Below, one piece after another: positions 46,560 to 57,530 of a DNA stretch of 64,000 nt. A program made the position numbers and the translations under genes. Position 1 is the stretch's first letter, and each line of letters begins with the position of its first letter. The DNA lies in contig JACCIC010000141.1 of assembly GCA_018907035.1 (NCBI GenBank), positions 425,001-489,000 on the forward strand, written 5' to 3'. Source of the DNA: Sycobia sp. Sy_11. Lineage: Eukaryota; Arthropoda; Insecta; Hymenoptera; Epichrysomallidae. Below the pieces are notes generated by a model. It was given only the letters and a program-made list of their open reading frames with translations. It did no database searches and was not told where the DNA came from.

Positions 46560-49300
46560 AGACACAGGAGGGCAGATAGAATAGAAAATATTCAACATAC
46601 TCAGATCCCAAACCGTAATCATCAACCCCCTTAACTCCACTGTACTATCTCTACCGTAAAGCAACCTTTCACTGCTGATGCTGAAAGTTCAACGATGAAG
46701 CTCATCAGTACACCAAATGCTCTATTTCGTACGCATACAAGTTTTTCTACCGCTGTGGTTCATATTCGGACATCATACATATTCATCATATAAGTTTTTC
46801 TACTGCAAAGGCTCATATTCGGGCCCGAATAGTAAATTTACTAAGTGTTCCAACGTTATCGGTAATCTCCTTAGCCGGAATCGCCTGCTCTACCACTGTG
46901 TCGTCTAGCACGGTACAAACGATTCAGAGTTTGATCATCTCAGCTTTTGGAACTTGGAAATACACTAGCTTCAAGTCGATGGTATCGATATACCACACCT
47001 TCCTGAGCATGTCTAGGATGGCTTAAATGCTCGAAATCTGATACGCATCCTTCCTCATCACTTTCTTTAAATCTCTGAAATGAATACAAAATCTGTAACT
47101 TCTATCGGGCTTCTTGACTATCACGGACACGCTACACCACTCGCTGACTTCCCGATAATAGCTTCTCAGTAATTTCTTTCAACTTCTTCATGTGTAAACT
47201 ATCGCATGTTTGTCATTCCTCCCTCGCACTGGCTCTGAAATATTTTCTCTATTTATGGTGTCTCTATTTCTCGTTACCCATTGGGATTGAAATCAGAAAT
47301 GCCCGCACACTTGGGTATGATCTGTGGTCTCTCATCATCGTTATCGTGATCAAATTATCACTACTTTCCCTTTAAGTCTCGTCTAAGCAGAAATCCATAC
47401 TAAGGATAGTATCATAGTAGAGCGATTGCGTGGTCACGGAATTTGGATGTTGCCTTTTATTTCCATTCACATGTTCATTTCAGACCGTCGGCACTACTGA
47501 CTTTGCTGGGTGAAATTCCTGATGTTCGTTTCTTGTTCATGCTTCTCTGTAGCTGTGAATGGCTCTGAATCTTTCGAGCATTCTCTGCAAGATAGTACTG
47601 CTTCTTTACAGTTCTTTATTTCTTGACTCCTCTTTCGTTCTGTACAACATACAATTTTTTCCCGCCTAAAATGTAAAAGGTGTTGAAACTAGCTTATCAA
47701 TCTGTATAACAGGCTCCTTTGGCTGAATCTTATTCATTCTCTCGTGGACTGGATAAAATCTCAAGCCTTAGAAGTTAATGTGAATCTGGCTTTCTTGTAC
47801 TCGTGGCCATCTATTCTCTCATATACCGGCTCGCTGAGGGTTCCTGAACTTAAGACTGTACAATTTACACAGAATCTTATTTTTCCATTATCTAAGTCTC
47901 CCAGCGCAATTTTTTTACGTCTGGAAAGTCACTCCACGTGCTTAACAGATCTGGTAAAAAGTTCCTCCTTGAGTGTAGCGTCCTGGTGAACTTTTTTATT
48001 GGCACTGTGCTGACCCGTGTCTGTTCTAATCTTAGTTAAAAAATTGTCGATATGAACATTATGTCACTCGATGAACATGTGTGGCACATATAACAGATGC
48101 CTACGGAGATTATTCAGTTCGTCGCTGACGATCATTCCTCAGGCGATATATTGGGCTTAAATAACAGGCATATTGCATAACTTAATAGTTCGTGTCCATA
48201 GGGTACATTTGTTCTATCCTATTCTCCCTTATATACCGCCTAAATTTTTTTTCTTCACGGGCATTGTTGCTCGATAATTGGCTCTTTATAAGATCTGCAC
48301 AAGTTTCTTCTTGCGGACTCTCAACAGTTACTTTCACTTTTGCAACTGCAGCGACTTAACGATCGTTTTTTCAGTCATCGACGAAGTCCATAACCCAATT
48401 CGTTATTACTCTTAGACACACTACTACTACTTTGAAGGACTCAGATCCGGATTATGTCTCAACCGACATTCTTTATTTTTGTTTTGTAGTGTACTTGGAT
48501 TGGAAAGTATTGTGCCTATCAATCTGGCTGTTCTATGAATCTTTGGATGAGCTATATCCTCGAAATTGTTGACCTGATGAAAACACTGAACGTTGTGTTT
48601 GAAGTGTGCGCTTCTTCGATTGACTCCAATACATATTAGAAACTCTGCGAGTAACAAGTGCTGTTAAAACTCACGGACTAGGCCATCATGTGTTCACATT
48701 ATTCACGGATCCCATGCTGGGAGTTACCTAGACAACAAATGCAGACTATAGTTTGGATATGAAAATCGAGTACATCTCTATATACAATCGATGCAATTAA
48801 TAGAAATCCCGACATTACAGATCTGATCGACTTAACGAGCTGCGTAAATAGAATTTTACTAAACACCGTTGACGCTGATATAGTGATTGTTGTGTTTGTT
48901 TCATTTGGTTCAATTGCTGCTGCTCTTATTCCTGCAGCTTCAACAATCGAAGTGTTCGTTTCTTACAGTAGTACTTCATCCGTGTCTTCAATATCTGAAG
49001 TCTTTAGAATCGATGGTATCATATCAACCGTATTTGCTCTCGTATCCTTGTTTCATACCGGATACCATGAAACGAAGGTTCGAGTGCCAGATACTTTGTA
49101 TGCATGTAGGGCGAAGTCGTAATTCTTAAAGCCTGTGGATGGACTTTCTTGAGTCTCAGCACGCAAGATCCTTCGGCGGTAATGCATTTCACGCTCACGC
49201 GTTAGATTTTGCCTCACCACTAGCCTATATTCTTCCGATAAGCTCATTCTATTTTTCTCTGGCTGTTGCATGTTAATGCTCGTCGAATTTATCAATTTAA
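46560..49300 (-). pseudogene. Decayed Ty3/gypsy element (gag-like to RT)
   Basis: On the minus strand a possible degenerate zinc-knuckle segment QCFHQVNNFEDIAHPK lies near 48580. A protease-end-like ILSMDFCLDE follows near 47390. Then comes RT with SEWCSVSVIVKKPDRSYRFC near 47100-47140, IHFRDLKKVMRKDAYQISSI near 47040-47100, ILDMLRKVWYIDTIDLK near 46980-47020, and further down LVNLLFGPEYEP near 46830. These match the RT fingers and palm of gypsy elements in order. Frames are broken by many stops; LTRs were not seen. Boundaries are approximate. Confidence 0.75.
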
Positions 49301-51639
49301 TCTTGACCGATTATTTGCTTTCCCAATTATATGATTTAGTTGTTCTCTATCTTACTCGCAACCAATTTCCTTTTTTTCTAATCAAGTTTCATTTTTCATT
49401 ATTTATCTCTGACGAGCTTATTTAATATCTGGTATCACAATTCTTAGCGAGTCCTCTTCTCACCTGGCTCGTTATTGATAAACGAAACTCGTGTTTCAGA
49501 AACAGTTCTCTGTTTTTATCTTCCTTCCATTATTATATTCTTCTTTGATTTACTTTAGTTTTACGTTTAATAATACACCTATTTTGTTTCTACAACTTTT
49601 AGAAATTTTTCCAAGGTTGGGGGTTTTCTAAGATGTCATCTAGCATTGATCATAATTTCAGTTTAGGTTCTAACGATAAGAACAGAATTGGTTTTGGTGG
49701 ACAAGAATGCCTTTTTACAAGTACAATCTCGACAATCATGCAGCTACCAGTGCAAACTGGATTTACAGCAAATTGGTGACTATTTGTGGTAAAGACTAAT
49801 GTATGAATGTGCAGATGGTGCGAAGATGGCGCACAAATGAAAAGTGTCTGTAAGTAGTGCTAAATTCTTTTTGACTCTTGAGTAAATAAAATAGACTTTT
49901 AATTTTACTAAAAATTAGTATTATTGATATAATTTTTTTATAGTTGTCATGAGTGACAATAAATATTTAAACAGTAAACGCTTGTAAAAATCCAAATTGT
50001 ACTTTTCATCCTTAACTTGATATATTTTGTAATAGTTATTTAAGATAACTTGATAAGTTAACTCATAATTTACTTATAGTATCTAGTTTGTTAAGGTATT
50101 TCAATATTATTTTATGTTTACATTTGCGAAATAAAATATTTCACAAAATAGAGAATAAAAATAATAATTTTGATATATATTTGTACATACTCTACACCTA
50201 GCATCAAAACATTTAATCTTCTTAAAATCATTTAATATTGGTAATTATCAATCTATTATAAAATTCGTAAATGGTAATTAATTATATTATAATAAACTTT
50301 ACCATTAACATTATTTTTATTGAAACAAGTTTTTTAGTCTATTGCAAATATATAATAGTATAAGGTTCAATACGTTCAGATACAATTGCCCATTGCACAT
50401 GATGATGAGCCACTTCGTGCACGAGCGAAGTGAGTCAACCATGTCTACCAAGTAGCGCCATTTTGGCAACTAATATTGAAGAAATTTCACACTGTACTTT
50501 TTTTTATAAGGGCTGGATATTATACCCTATTAGTGGAAGTTTTTAGTGCTTGAATTGGCATTTTTATATATCGAGTGGTTAATTATTTCTTATCGACTGA
50601 GTGAACTGTTTTTCATTTTTTTTTCAACATATAAGTGTTACGTTATTTTTCAAAGCTCAATATTTTTACCTATTATTATAATATGACACATGCTAAAGTA
50701 TTCGCTAAAGAGTGCAGTATAATAAAATAAAACTCGAAATGCCTAAAATTATCAATTTAGCGTACGGAAACTGATACGTAATAGGGTATTTATTTAGTAG
50801 ATATGGGAAAAAATATATTGCTAAATTTCAAATTTTATAGTTTAATAATTATTTTTAAATATTTCTGATTAACAAAAATTCATCATTTTTAAAGTTTTTA
50901 TTAAAAAATACACACTTTAATTTCAAAATTATGAAAAGATATTTTAATTTTTGGCGTCTTTACTTCTTATTGTAAATTTTCGTTTATGTTATTTGTAATA
51001 ATTTGATGATAAATTAGATAATAGCCTCATGTTTATGACACTTAATATATGTCAACTATTCTTTCTATAGTTGGTATTACAGAAAAGATCGCTCCAGGAG
51101 CGTCATAAAACATAACATGACCTTCTATATAAGCCAACATCGTCAAAATGATCATTTATATATAGATAAAAATAGTGCGAATGATAAATATACATACTGG
51201 CAAGTCGTTGTTTTACTTTCTAAACATAACCAGCTTAAACTAAATGTTATATTCTTATCGATACATTTCACGTGACACGCGAAATGGTTACTATGTTATT
51301 AGTATGTGAAAAGTTATGGATTTGTGTCCAAGTTTCAGTTCAAATTTTTTTAAAGAAAACCAATAATACATAAACGAATAACTGTATAAAACAGTCAGCT
51401 AAGAGTAAAAATAATAAATTAGAACATTTTTAAAAAATTTATTGATGTTATCATCCTAGTAATATATAATAATATTCTTAATAATATATATAGTGATCGA
51501 AAAAGCGATTTCAATGCTCGCGTTATCAAGTGGGAAATGTTACAGCCGAACAGACATGAACAATTGCTGCTCGAAATGGTTCTGAGGCTAAAAGTAGCAG
51601 TAATCGTATAAGTAGTAATAATAACCAAAAAACTGTAAA
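49300..51639. other. AT-rich non-coding stretch
   Basis: No gene seen. A small inverted repeat CACTTCG..CGAAGTG with an 8-base loop occurs near 50412-50433 in a GC-richer patch. Confidence 0.5.
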
Positions 51640-52300
51640 AATGTATAGAAGACCTGGAAATGAATATTCCACGCCAGACATGACACTGACCACGAACAGA
51701 ATTCGGACTAGGGCAGGAGCATGGCTAGTGATCGAGGACTATACAGATAGTAATCACCAGTATATTGCTTTTAAACTCACAGACGGTTCGAAAAAAAGCA
51801 GAATTCGACGACCACCATAAAGCACGTTGACACTGACAAATTGAAGAGAATTCTGTAAAACGTAGAATTTTCCTCACAGGAGATAACCTCGGGATTGAAG
51901 AGGCATGAAAGGGTAGAGAAGCTAGATACTGCTGCGACTGCATTCCTTCAACGACTGTGCGAGAAAACAATGCCGCAAGCACGTAACATACAGAATAGAC
52001 GACAGGCAAACTGGTGAACGACAGCGATTGCTAAACTTAGAAGTGCTTGCTTAAAGCACAGGTAAAAGGCTCACCGAGCTGGAAGTCGAGGAGAGGTGGG
52101 CGAGCAGTCAAGGGAATATAAGTCTTCTAGGTGGTGGTTGAAAAGACTGACAAACGAGGTGGACACTGATCCCTAGGGTAAGGGATAGAAAATTGTAACT
52201 CGAAAAATAAAAGCAAGGATTGTGAATGGACTCTTTCCATACCATCCTGACAGTACAGATACGATAGACGTTCAAATTAAGATAGATACGAGGGTAGGTC
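51640..52300 (+). pseudogene. Decayed non-LTR retrotransposon, linker region (R1-like)
   Basis: Plus-strand fragments in order: WLVIEDYTDSNHQYIAFKLT near 51720-51790, typical of the end of an endonuclease domain (SDHQYI-type motif). ARKRLQR-like and AIAKLRSACLKHR near 52020-52060 follow, then REYKSSRWWLKRLTNEVDTD near 52110-52160 and KIVTRKIKARIVNGLFPYHP near 52190-52250. This succession (endonuclease end, basic helical linker, run-up to RT) is characteristic of R1/Jockey-type elements. Stops and shifts interrupt it and the RT itself is absent. Confidence 0.65.
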
Positions 52301-52465
52301 AATCAGTCTTTAGAAAAAGATAGAAAAACAATTTTTTTGGGTAATTTTATTTTATTAAAAATTTAACATTTTTATACTTTAGACTTAAATTAGAACTTAT
52401 ATATTATTTTAATTATAGTATGATCTAAAGCAATCGCTAGAAATTGTGATATAGATGTTTGAATG

Positions 52466-52674
52466 GAGGCCTATGATGGCTCGATCGCTAGAGCGAAGGA
52501 CTAGTAAGTCGGTGATCCGAGTTCAAATCCCGGTCTCGGCCGATTGATACAGGCACCGCTGTAATTATTTACATGTGCTTTGTTTACAAACACATCGTAG
52601 ACCTCCGTCGCTGATTAGCAACGATAATTGGAAGCATAAATAAAGCGACGTTAAATAACATAAAAAAAAGAAAA
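52466..52674 (+). mobile_element. tRNA-derived SINE copy D, full length
   Basis: Plus-strand copy with head GAGGCCTATGATGGCTCGAT, B-box-like GAGTTCAAATCCCGGTCTCG, body and tail GACGTTAAATAACATAAAAA. Thirteen-base direct repeats AGATGTTTGAATG flank it (52453-52465, 52675-52687). It is the best-preserved copy. Confidence 0.93.
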
Positions 52675-52687
52675 AGATGTTTGAATG

Positions 52688-53184
52688 AATTCATTATAAA
52701 AAATTGTCATCCGCAATATATTTATAAAAAGAAGAACTTGTCTAAAAACTAACTTCCGGATTTATGGACATTCTCAATTTGGTGATACCAGTATACATAT
52801 AGATACGATATTTAATTTTTTTACAGGTATGGACAAATTTTTGCATAGTTTATTGTATTCTTATGTCTACTTTTCCATACATTCACACTAGTAATGCAGA
52901 AGCCAAAAGAGTTCCCGTGGCGTTTTAAATTCGTATGGATCCGTCAAGTTTCTAAAGTTTTCTAAACGTATTTAGATCTAACACACGAATTTCGAGGATG
53001 TCCTACGTTAGTTAAATTTTTATCTAGAAAGTAGCTAAATGTTGTAAAATATAAAAATATTTATTAGGTCTCGACATATTGTAAATTCAGTCAACATACG
53101 CTGCAAACAAGTATTATTCAACTAATAATTTTTCAGCTTAGAACATCTCTTTTTGAAGCTTGAGAATTATTCTATCAATATATA
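52688..53184. other. Non-coding spacer
   Basis: AT-rich; nothing recognised. Confidence 0.5.
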
Positions 53185-53186
53185 TA

Positions 53187-54401
53187 TTAGGTTGTCAAAT
53201 ATCTCCCTACCGCTTTTTCCTCTTCATTCAATGCTTTATAAAAAGTGTTACAGTGGTCGGATTTACTTCAAATATGTGCCGTTTTGTTCGATAATCTGTT
53301 TCCATCTAGACGGCAACTTCATAAAACCCTTCTTGTAAAAACCCCTCTCTTTATTTGCGAAGAACTCCGACAGTCACTTTTCACAAGCCTCTTTTGAGTC
53401 CAACTTTACACCACGAAGGGCGTTCGACATGGACAGGAACCGATGGTAATCACTTGGCGCTATGTCCGGGCTATATGGTGAATGTGATAAAACCTCCCAT
53501 CCCAACTCCCGTAGCTTCTGAGGAGTCATCAACAAAGTGTGTGATCTGGCGTTGTCCTGGTGGAACACAACAGCCTTCCTGTTGGCCAATTGTGGATGCT
53601 TCTGGTCAATAACCTGCTTCAAGCGATCGAGTTATTCATAGTAGATGGTACTATTAAGCGTCTGGCCATATTGGAGCAGCTCATAGTGGATGATTCCCTT
53701 CCAATCCTATCAAACACACAGCAAAACCTTCCTAGCCATCAACCCCGGCTTGGCCACTGTTTGGGACGGTCTACCGGGCTTGGATCACTACCGTTTTCGC
53801 TTGATATTGTCGTATGTGATCCATTTTTCGTCGCCAATCAGCATCCGCTTCAAAAATGAGTCGAGCTCGTTCCGTTTCAGCAGCACATCAAGCATTTTTT
53901 TGTGTGCAGCCTTCTGCAGATGGTTTAAAATGGTTTGGTGACTAACTCTCATCTCCTGAGCGATGTCATGAGATGCCACATGCCGTTCTAACTTCCATGA
54001 TTTGATCGGTATTCGTCGTCACAGGTCTTCCACTGGCTGGCTTATCCATGGTGTCGTTTTCACCGGCCCCGAATCGTCGAAACAATTCCTCTGCGGTTCG
54101 AAGTGATAGCGTGTCACCCCCCAAAACACCATTAATCTCACAGAACGTTTCCCTAGCGGATTTGTCTTTGACGAAGGAAAACTAAAATAGCGCGAATTTT
54201 GACGTTATTGAACTCCATGTTGACACGTCTATAACTTTTGAACGCAATATCCAAACTAATCATGCTAGCGTCGTTTTGTACGTTATGTCAAGATCTTTCA
54301 AATGATGTATAGTATTGTCAGATACGAGCTCTGTAGCGCCTTGTATATAGCCACGAAATTCATAAGACAAAAAGACGGAAGGGATATATTTGACAACCTA
54401 A
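53187..54401 (-). mobile_element. mariner with good ends, broken gene
   Basis: A 1215-bp element flanked by TA. Its terminal inverted repeats start TTAGGTTGTCAAATATCTCC on the left and, read inward from the right, TTAGGTTGTCAAATATATCC. This end sequence differs from the other mariner lineages in the window. The gene is on the minus strand. Confidence 0.93.
53263..54217 (-). pseudogene. mariner transposase pseudogene
   Basis: Starts ATGGAGTTCAATAACG at 54217. The N-terminal part is shifted but reads RTAEELFRRFGAGENDTMDK and SGRPVTTNTDQIMEV. Then come ASHDIAQEMRVSHQTILNHL, LIGDEKWITYDNIKRKR (first aspartate), FHQDNARSHTLLM (second) and YSPDIAPSDYHRFL (third). It ends KLPSRWKQIIEQNGTYLK at 53263. 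All three catalytic aspartates survive, but several frameshifts and a missing segment around the WVPHEL motif inactivate it. Decay looks milder than in the other pseudogenes. Confidence 0.9.
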
Positions 54402-55192
54402 TATATATATTAATATTTACTTATTAATATTTAATTAATATTTACGCTATATTCAAAAAAGTAATACCGTTTTAAATCCTGTAAAAATAGAAAAAAACTA
54501 CTTTTTATCTATAAATTATAAAATAATTTGACTGATTTATTTTCTTTTCAATTTGTAAAAATTTACAAATAATTATTTCTTGATTCATATCGAACAATTA
54601 AATATATAATCAAATGCAATGATAATTACTGATTTCAGAATAATGTCGAATGAAAATCCGTATTTCTTAATTTTCATCTCGATGAGTAAGTTGCTTTGCA
54701 TTGAAATAAACTCATTTCTCATATCCTTTATTAAAAATTAATAAATATTTTAAAAAAACATATACATAATGTTAAATAGACATAAAACTTATTTTTTAAT
54801 ATGGATTTTCAATTTTTGAATTTTTCTCTTTTTTTATAAAACAAAAATATTCAGATAGTACTCATTTGCCAACAAAAAGTCTATTCCCTACGAAATTGAT
54901 TTGAGACCAACTTGAAAGTCGGTAGGATAATATTATATATAATCAAATTAGTTTCGGAAGAATTCTGCTTTGGGTTGGTGGATTTGATTCTTCTATCTAA
55001 TAAACTTATATTGCACTCTACCGCAAATATATTGCACGTTTATCAGGCCGATCAATCGTTATGAGTATTAATAACACTGTATGTAACCTGTCTGTAATGT
55101 ATTCAAAATATATCATTTTCATGCGCTAATAACGCATTCATAAGAAATAGTGTGAAACTATACGCATAATTAAAATTCATATATATAAATAT
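54402..55192. other. AT-rich non-coding stretch
   Basis: Nothing recognised. Confidence 0.5.
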
Positions 55193-55193
55193 G

Positions 55194-55252
<59 letters not shown>
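55193..55252 (+). repeat. (TA)n array
   Basis: About sixty bases of pure AT alternation, one of the longest in the window and not carrying an LTR insertion. Confidence 0.95.
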
Positions 55253-55258
<6 letters not shown>

Positions 55259-55259
55259 C

Positions 55260-56548
55260 ATAACATAAGAATATCGAAACAATATTGCGGCAACATCAAA
55301 GTAATATTGTGGCAATATTGTGGCAATACAACTTTGCAGAAATATTACCCTACTATTGCTACGTTCGAAATATTAATAAAACATTGTAATGAATTGGTGA
55401 TATCATTACAATATTACTACAATAATTATTGCAGCGTGGGAACCTACAATACGAAATATACAAAAAATATGTAGATTTACGATTTGTAATATAAAATTAT
55501 CTATTATAAGAAAGATTATTTCTTTCGACGAGGCTCTGGGTAATTTTTTGATAATACTATTAACTGCTTTATTTTTATGCTTAGCCAATATATATTCAAA
55601 GTAATTATAATAATAATGATATATTAGATTAATGTAATAATTCCGTTTTAATAAAAAAAACTCCGTTTTAATAAAAAATTATATCCTTCAGATAAATAAA
55701 AGTTTGAAATGAAACAAAATGTTTGTAATTTTTAATTCCTTAAGCGAATATTGGATGCTTCCATTAAATTTAATGCACGTACAAAATACATGATACTGCA
55801 CAATATTGTAATCTATAAGTATAGATTCTTAGAATTTGTGCATAACAATACTTATTTCTTTACAACTTCATAGTGCATTTCGATCTTAAAATCTGCGTAT
55901 AATAAAGTCACGCAAGTAGCCATTAAAAATTATACCAGTTCAGTAAATAATAAAACTAAGCTCGTTGCATATTTTAAACTAAAAATAAAATATTCTATTT
56001 ATTTATCCTCTGTATTAATGTATATATAAATAAAAAAATTGCGTACATAATTCTTAAACTTTATGAATAGAATATATAAATCAAATTAAATATTATAAAA
56101 TAGAATTTGAATGACTTCCACAAATAAATATATTCTTCACGAAACTTGTTCCTTTACTTATTAAATCAAACTTAATGTACGTGTTTAATAATGTATGTAA
56201 AGAACTGTATTATACTAAATATATTTAAAGTTCCAATTTTTTTATAGTATGGTCGCTTACTTTTAGTAATTTTAAAAATATATATTAATAAAAATTATTG
56301 TGATAATTTAAAACTTGATTCACTGCCTAAAAGGTATATAGACAAGTTAGAAACTTATAATAATTATAAAATTTTATACTTCTTTGTTAGTTTGGTTTTT
56401 TTATTCTCATAATTACCAAGATTTTTATGTGATTTACTGATCAATCGCTATAAAAATAATAGTTGTGAAACTCGCGCGCGCGTTTGTGTGTGCGTGCGTG
56501 TGTTACATACATTTTTATAATTTAAAACCGTTATGGCAACATACTCAC
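55260..56548. other. Non-coding; CAATATTG-type repeats at 55275-55440
   Basis: The words ACAATATTGCGGCAA, GTAATATTGTGGCAATATTG and TACAATATTAC recur in 55275-55440, a small degenerate tandem array. The rest is AT-rich. On the minus strand the segment just below 56549 is the presumed start of the rough intron (GTGAGTATG). Confidence 0.55.
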
Positions 56549-56927
56549 AGAAAGCTGCAAACCCCTGTAGATGCTGTTCAATTCTGCTAGTATTTCCGTG
56601 AAAACCATGAAGTTGTGATAATGGGTTCCAGTACGAGCCCGTTTGCACTGAGGTTTGCACTGGCTGGAGAACAAGTCGCGAAGTAAATCGAACAGTTTCG
56701 GAACAACCAATGACTCTTGAATCTTGCTGCTGTTGAGATACGACATCATCTTCATCGGCGCTATCGCAGGTAACGTCAACATCCTCGTCTTCTTCAATGT
56801 TGGCAGCGGTACTTTCCACGCTACTAGCTTTTATCGTATGGTTAGATGTCTCGTAAATGCGAGCAAAAAAATCTCGAGGATGAGACGGACGATGGTTCCT
56901 TACCAGAGACGGCAACTGTGTATACAT
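56549..56927 (-). CDS. ro: Candidate first coding exon of rough
   Basis: The minus-strand frame starts ATG at 56927 (MYTQLPSLVRNHRPSHPRDF) and continues FARIY, an acidic stretch IEEDEDVDVTCDSADEDDVV, a short polyQ and GFHGNTSRIEQHLQGFAAF. A strong donor CT/GTGAGTATG follows 56549, leaving one base of a split codon (126 codons plus one base). The homeobox exon at 16709 needs exactly that phase. PRDFFARIY near the start looks like a conserved N-terminal motif of a homeobox protein, and a TATA-containing GC-rich patch lies upstream on the same strand. The assignment rests on phase, strand, motif and promoter, not on an alignment; an intervening exon is possible. Confidence 0.55.
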
Positions 56928-57360
56928 CTTAGAAATATAGAGTTTTTATACTTGAAAGATATCTCTTTTTTTTAATCTGAGGCGCTTAATCATTGAGCAT
57001 TTTATTTTTAATTAGCTTCAATACTCACTTCGAAAGATTTTTATAAAATAAAAGTGTTTCCATTTCAAAAGATGAAAACATCTATAATTCAAGTCAAAAT
57101 AACTTCCTTTATAAATTCATAATCTTAAGGCTAAACAATTTTGTTTGTTTTACACAGTTACATTTTTTATTAGTTGTTTTATAATTCCACTACACGATTG
57201 CTTATATTTTAAAATAAAAATATTTTCTTGATTTTGAGACGAATTATTCATATATAAAGATGCTTGCTTTTAACTAAAAATGATAGTTACAAACCCATTG
57301 TATATCTTTCACTTTGTAAAATTGCAAATAATAGCTTCAGAAACATTCTATGATATATCG
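56928..57360. other. Presumed 5' untranslated region
   Basis: AT-rich sequence between the TATA patch and the ATG. On the minus strand TATTTCTAAG directly precedes the ATG and could be an acceptor of a 5' untranslated intron. Confidence 0.35.
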
Positions 57361-57530
57361 AGGTAAAGCGGTCTAAGGCTGAAGCGCGTGTGTCCGTCCG
57401 CTTTCCCGCGGGCTTGTGGAGCAGGAAGGAAGGAAGCCAGCGCACGCGGGGGATGCTAACCGGTTTTATACTCTCCCTCTTCCATCCCCTGATTTTCGCT
57501 CCCTTCTCACTCTCCTATACTTCTTGCAGT
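57361..57530 (-). promoter_or_regulatory. GC-rich patch with TATA box, candidate rough promoter
   Basis: An isolated GC-rich island in AT-rich DNA. On the minus strand GGGAGAGTATAAAACCGGTT places a canonical TATAAAA at 57464-57470. Transcription would be expected to begin about 30 bases downstream, near 57438-57440, in the CATCCCCCGCGTG region, about 510 bases before the candidate ATG at 56927. Core-promoter function is inferred. Confidence 0.5.
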
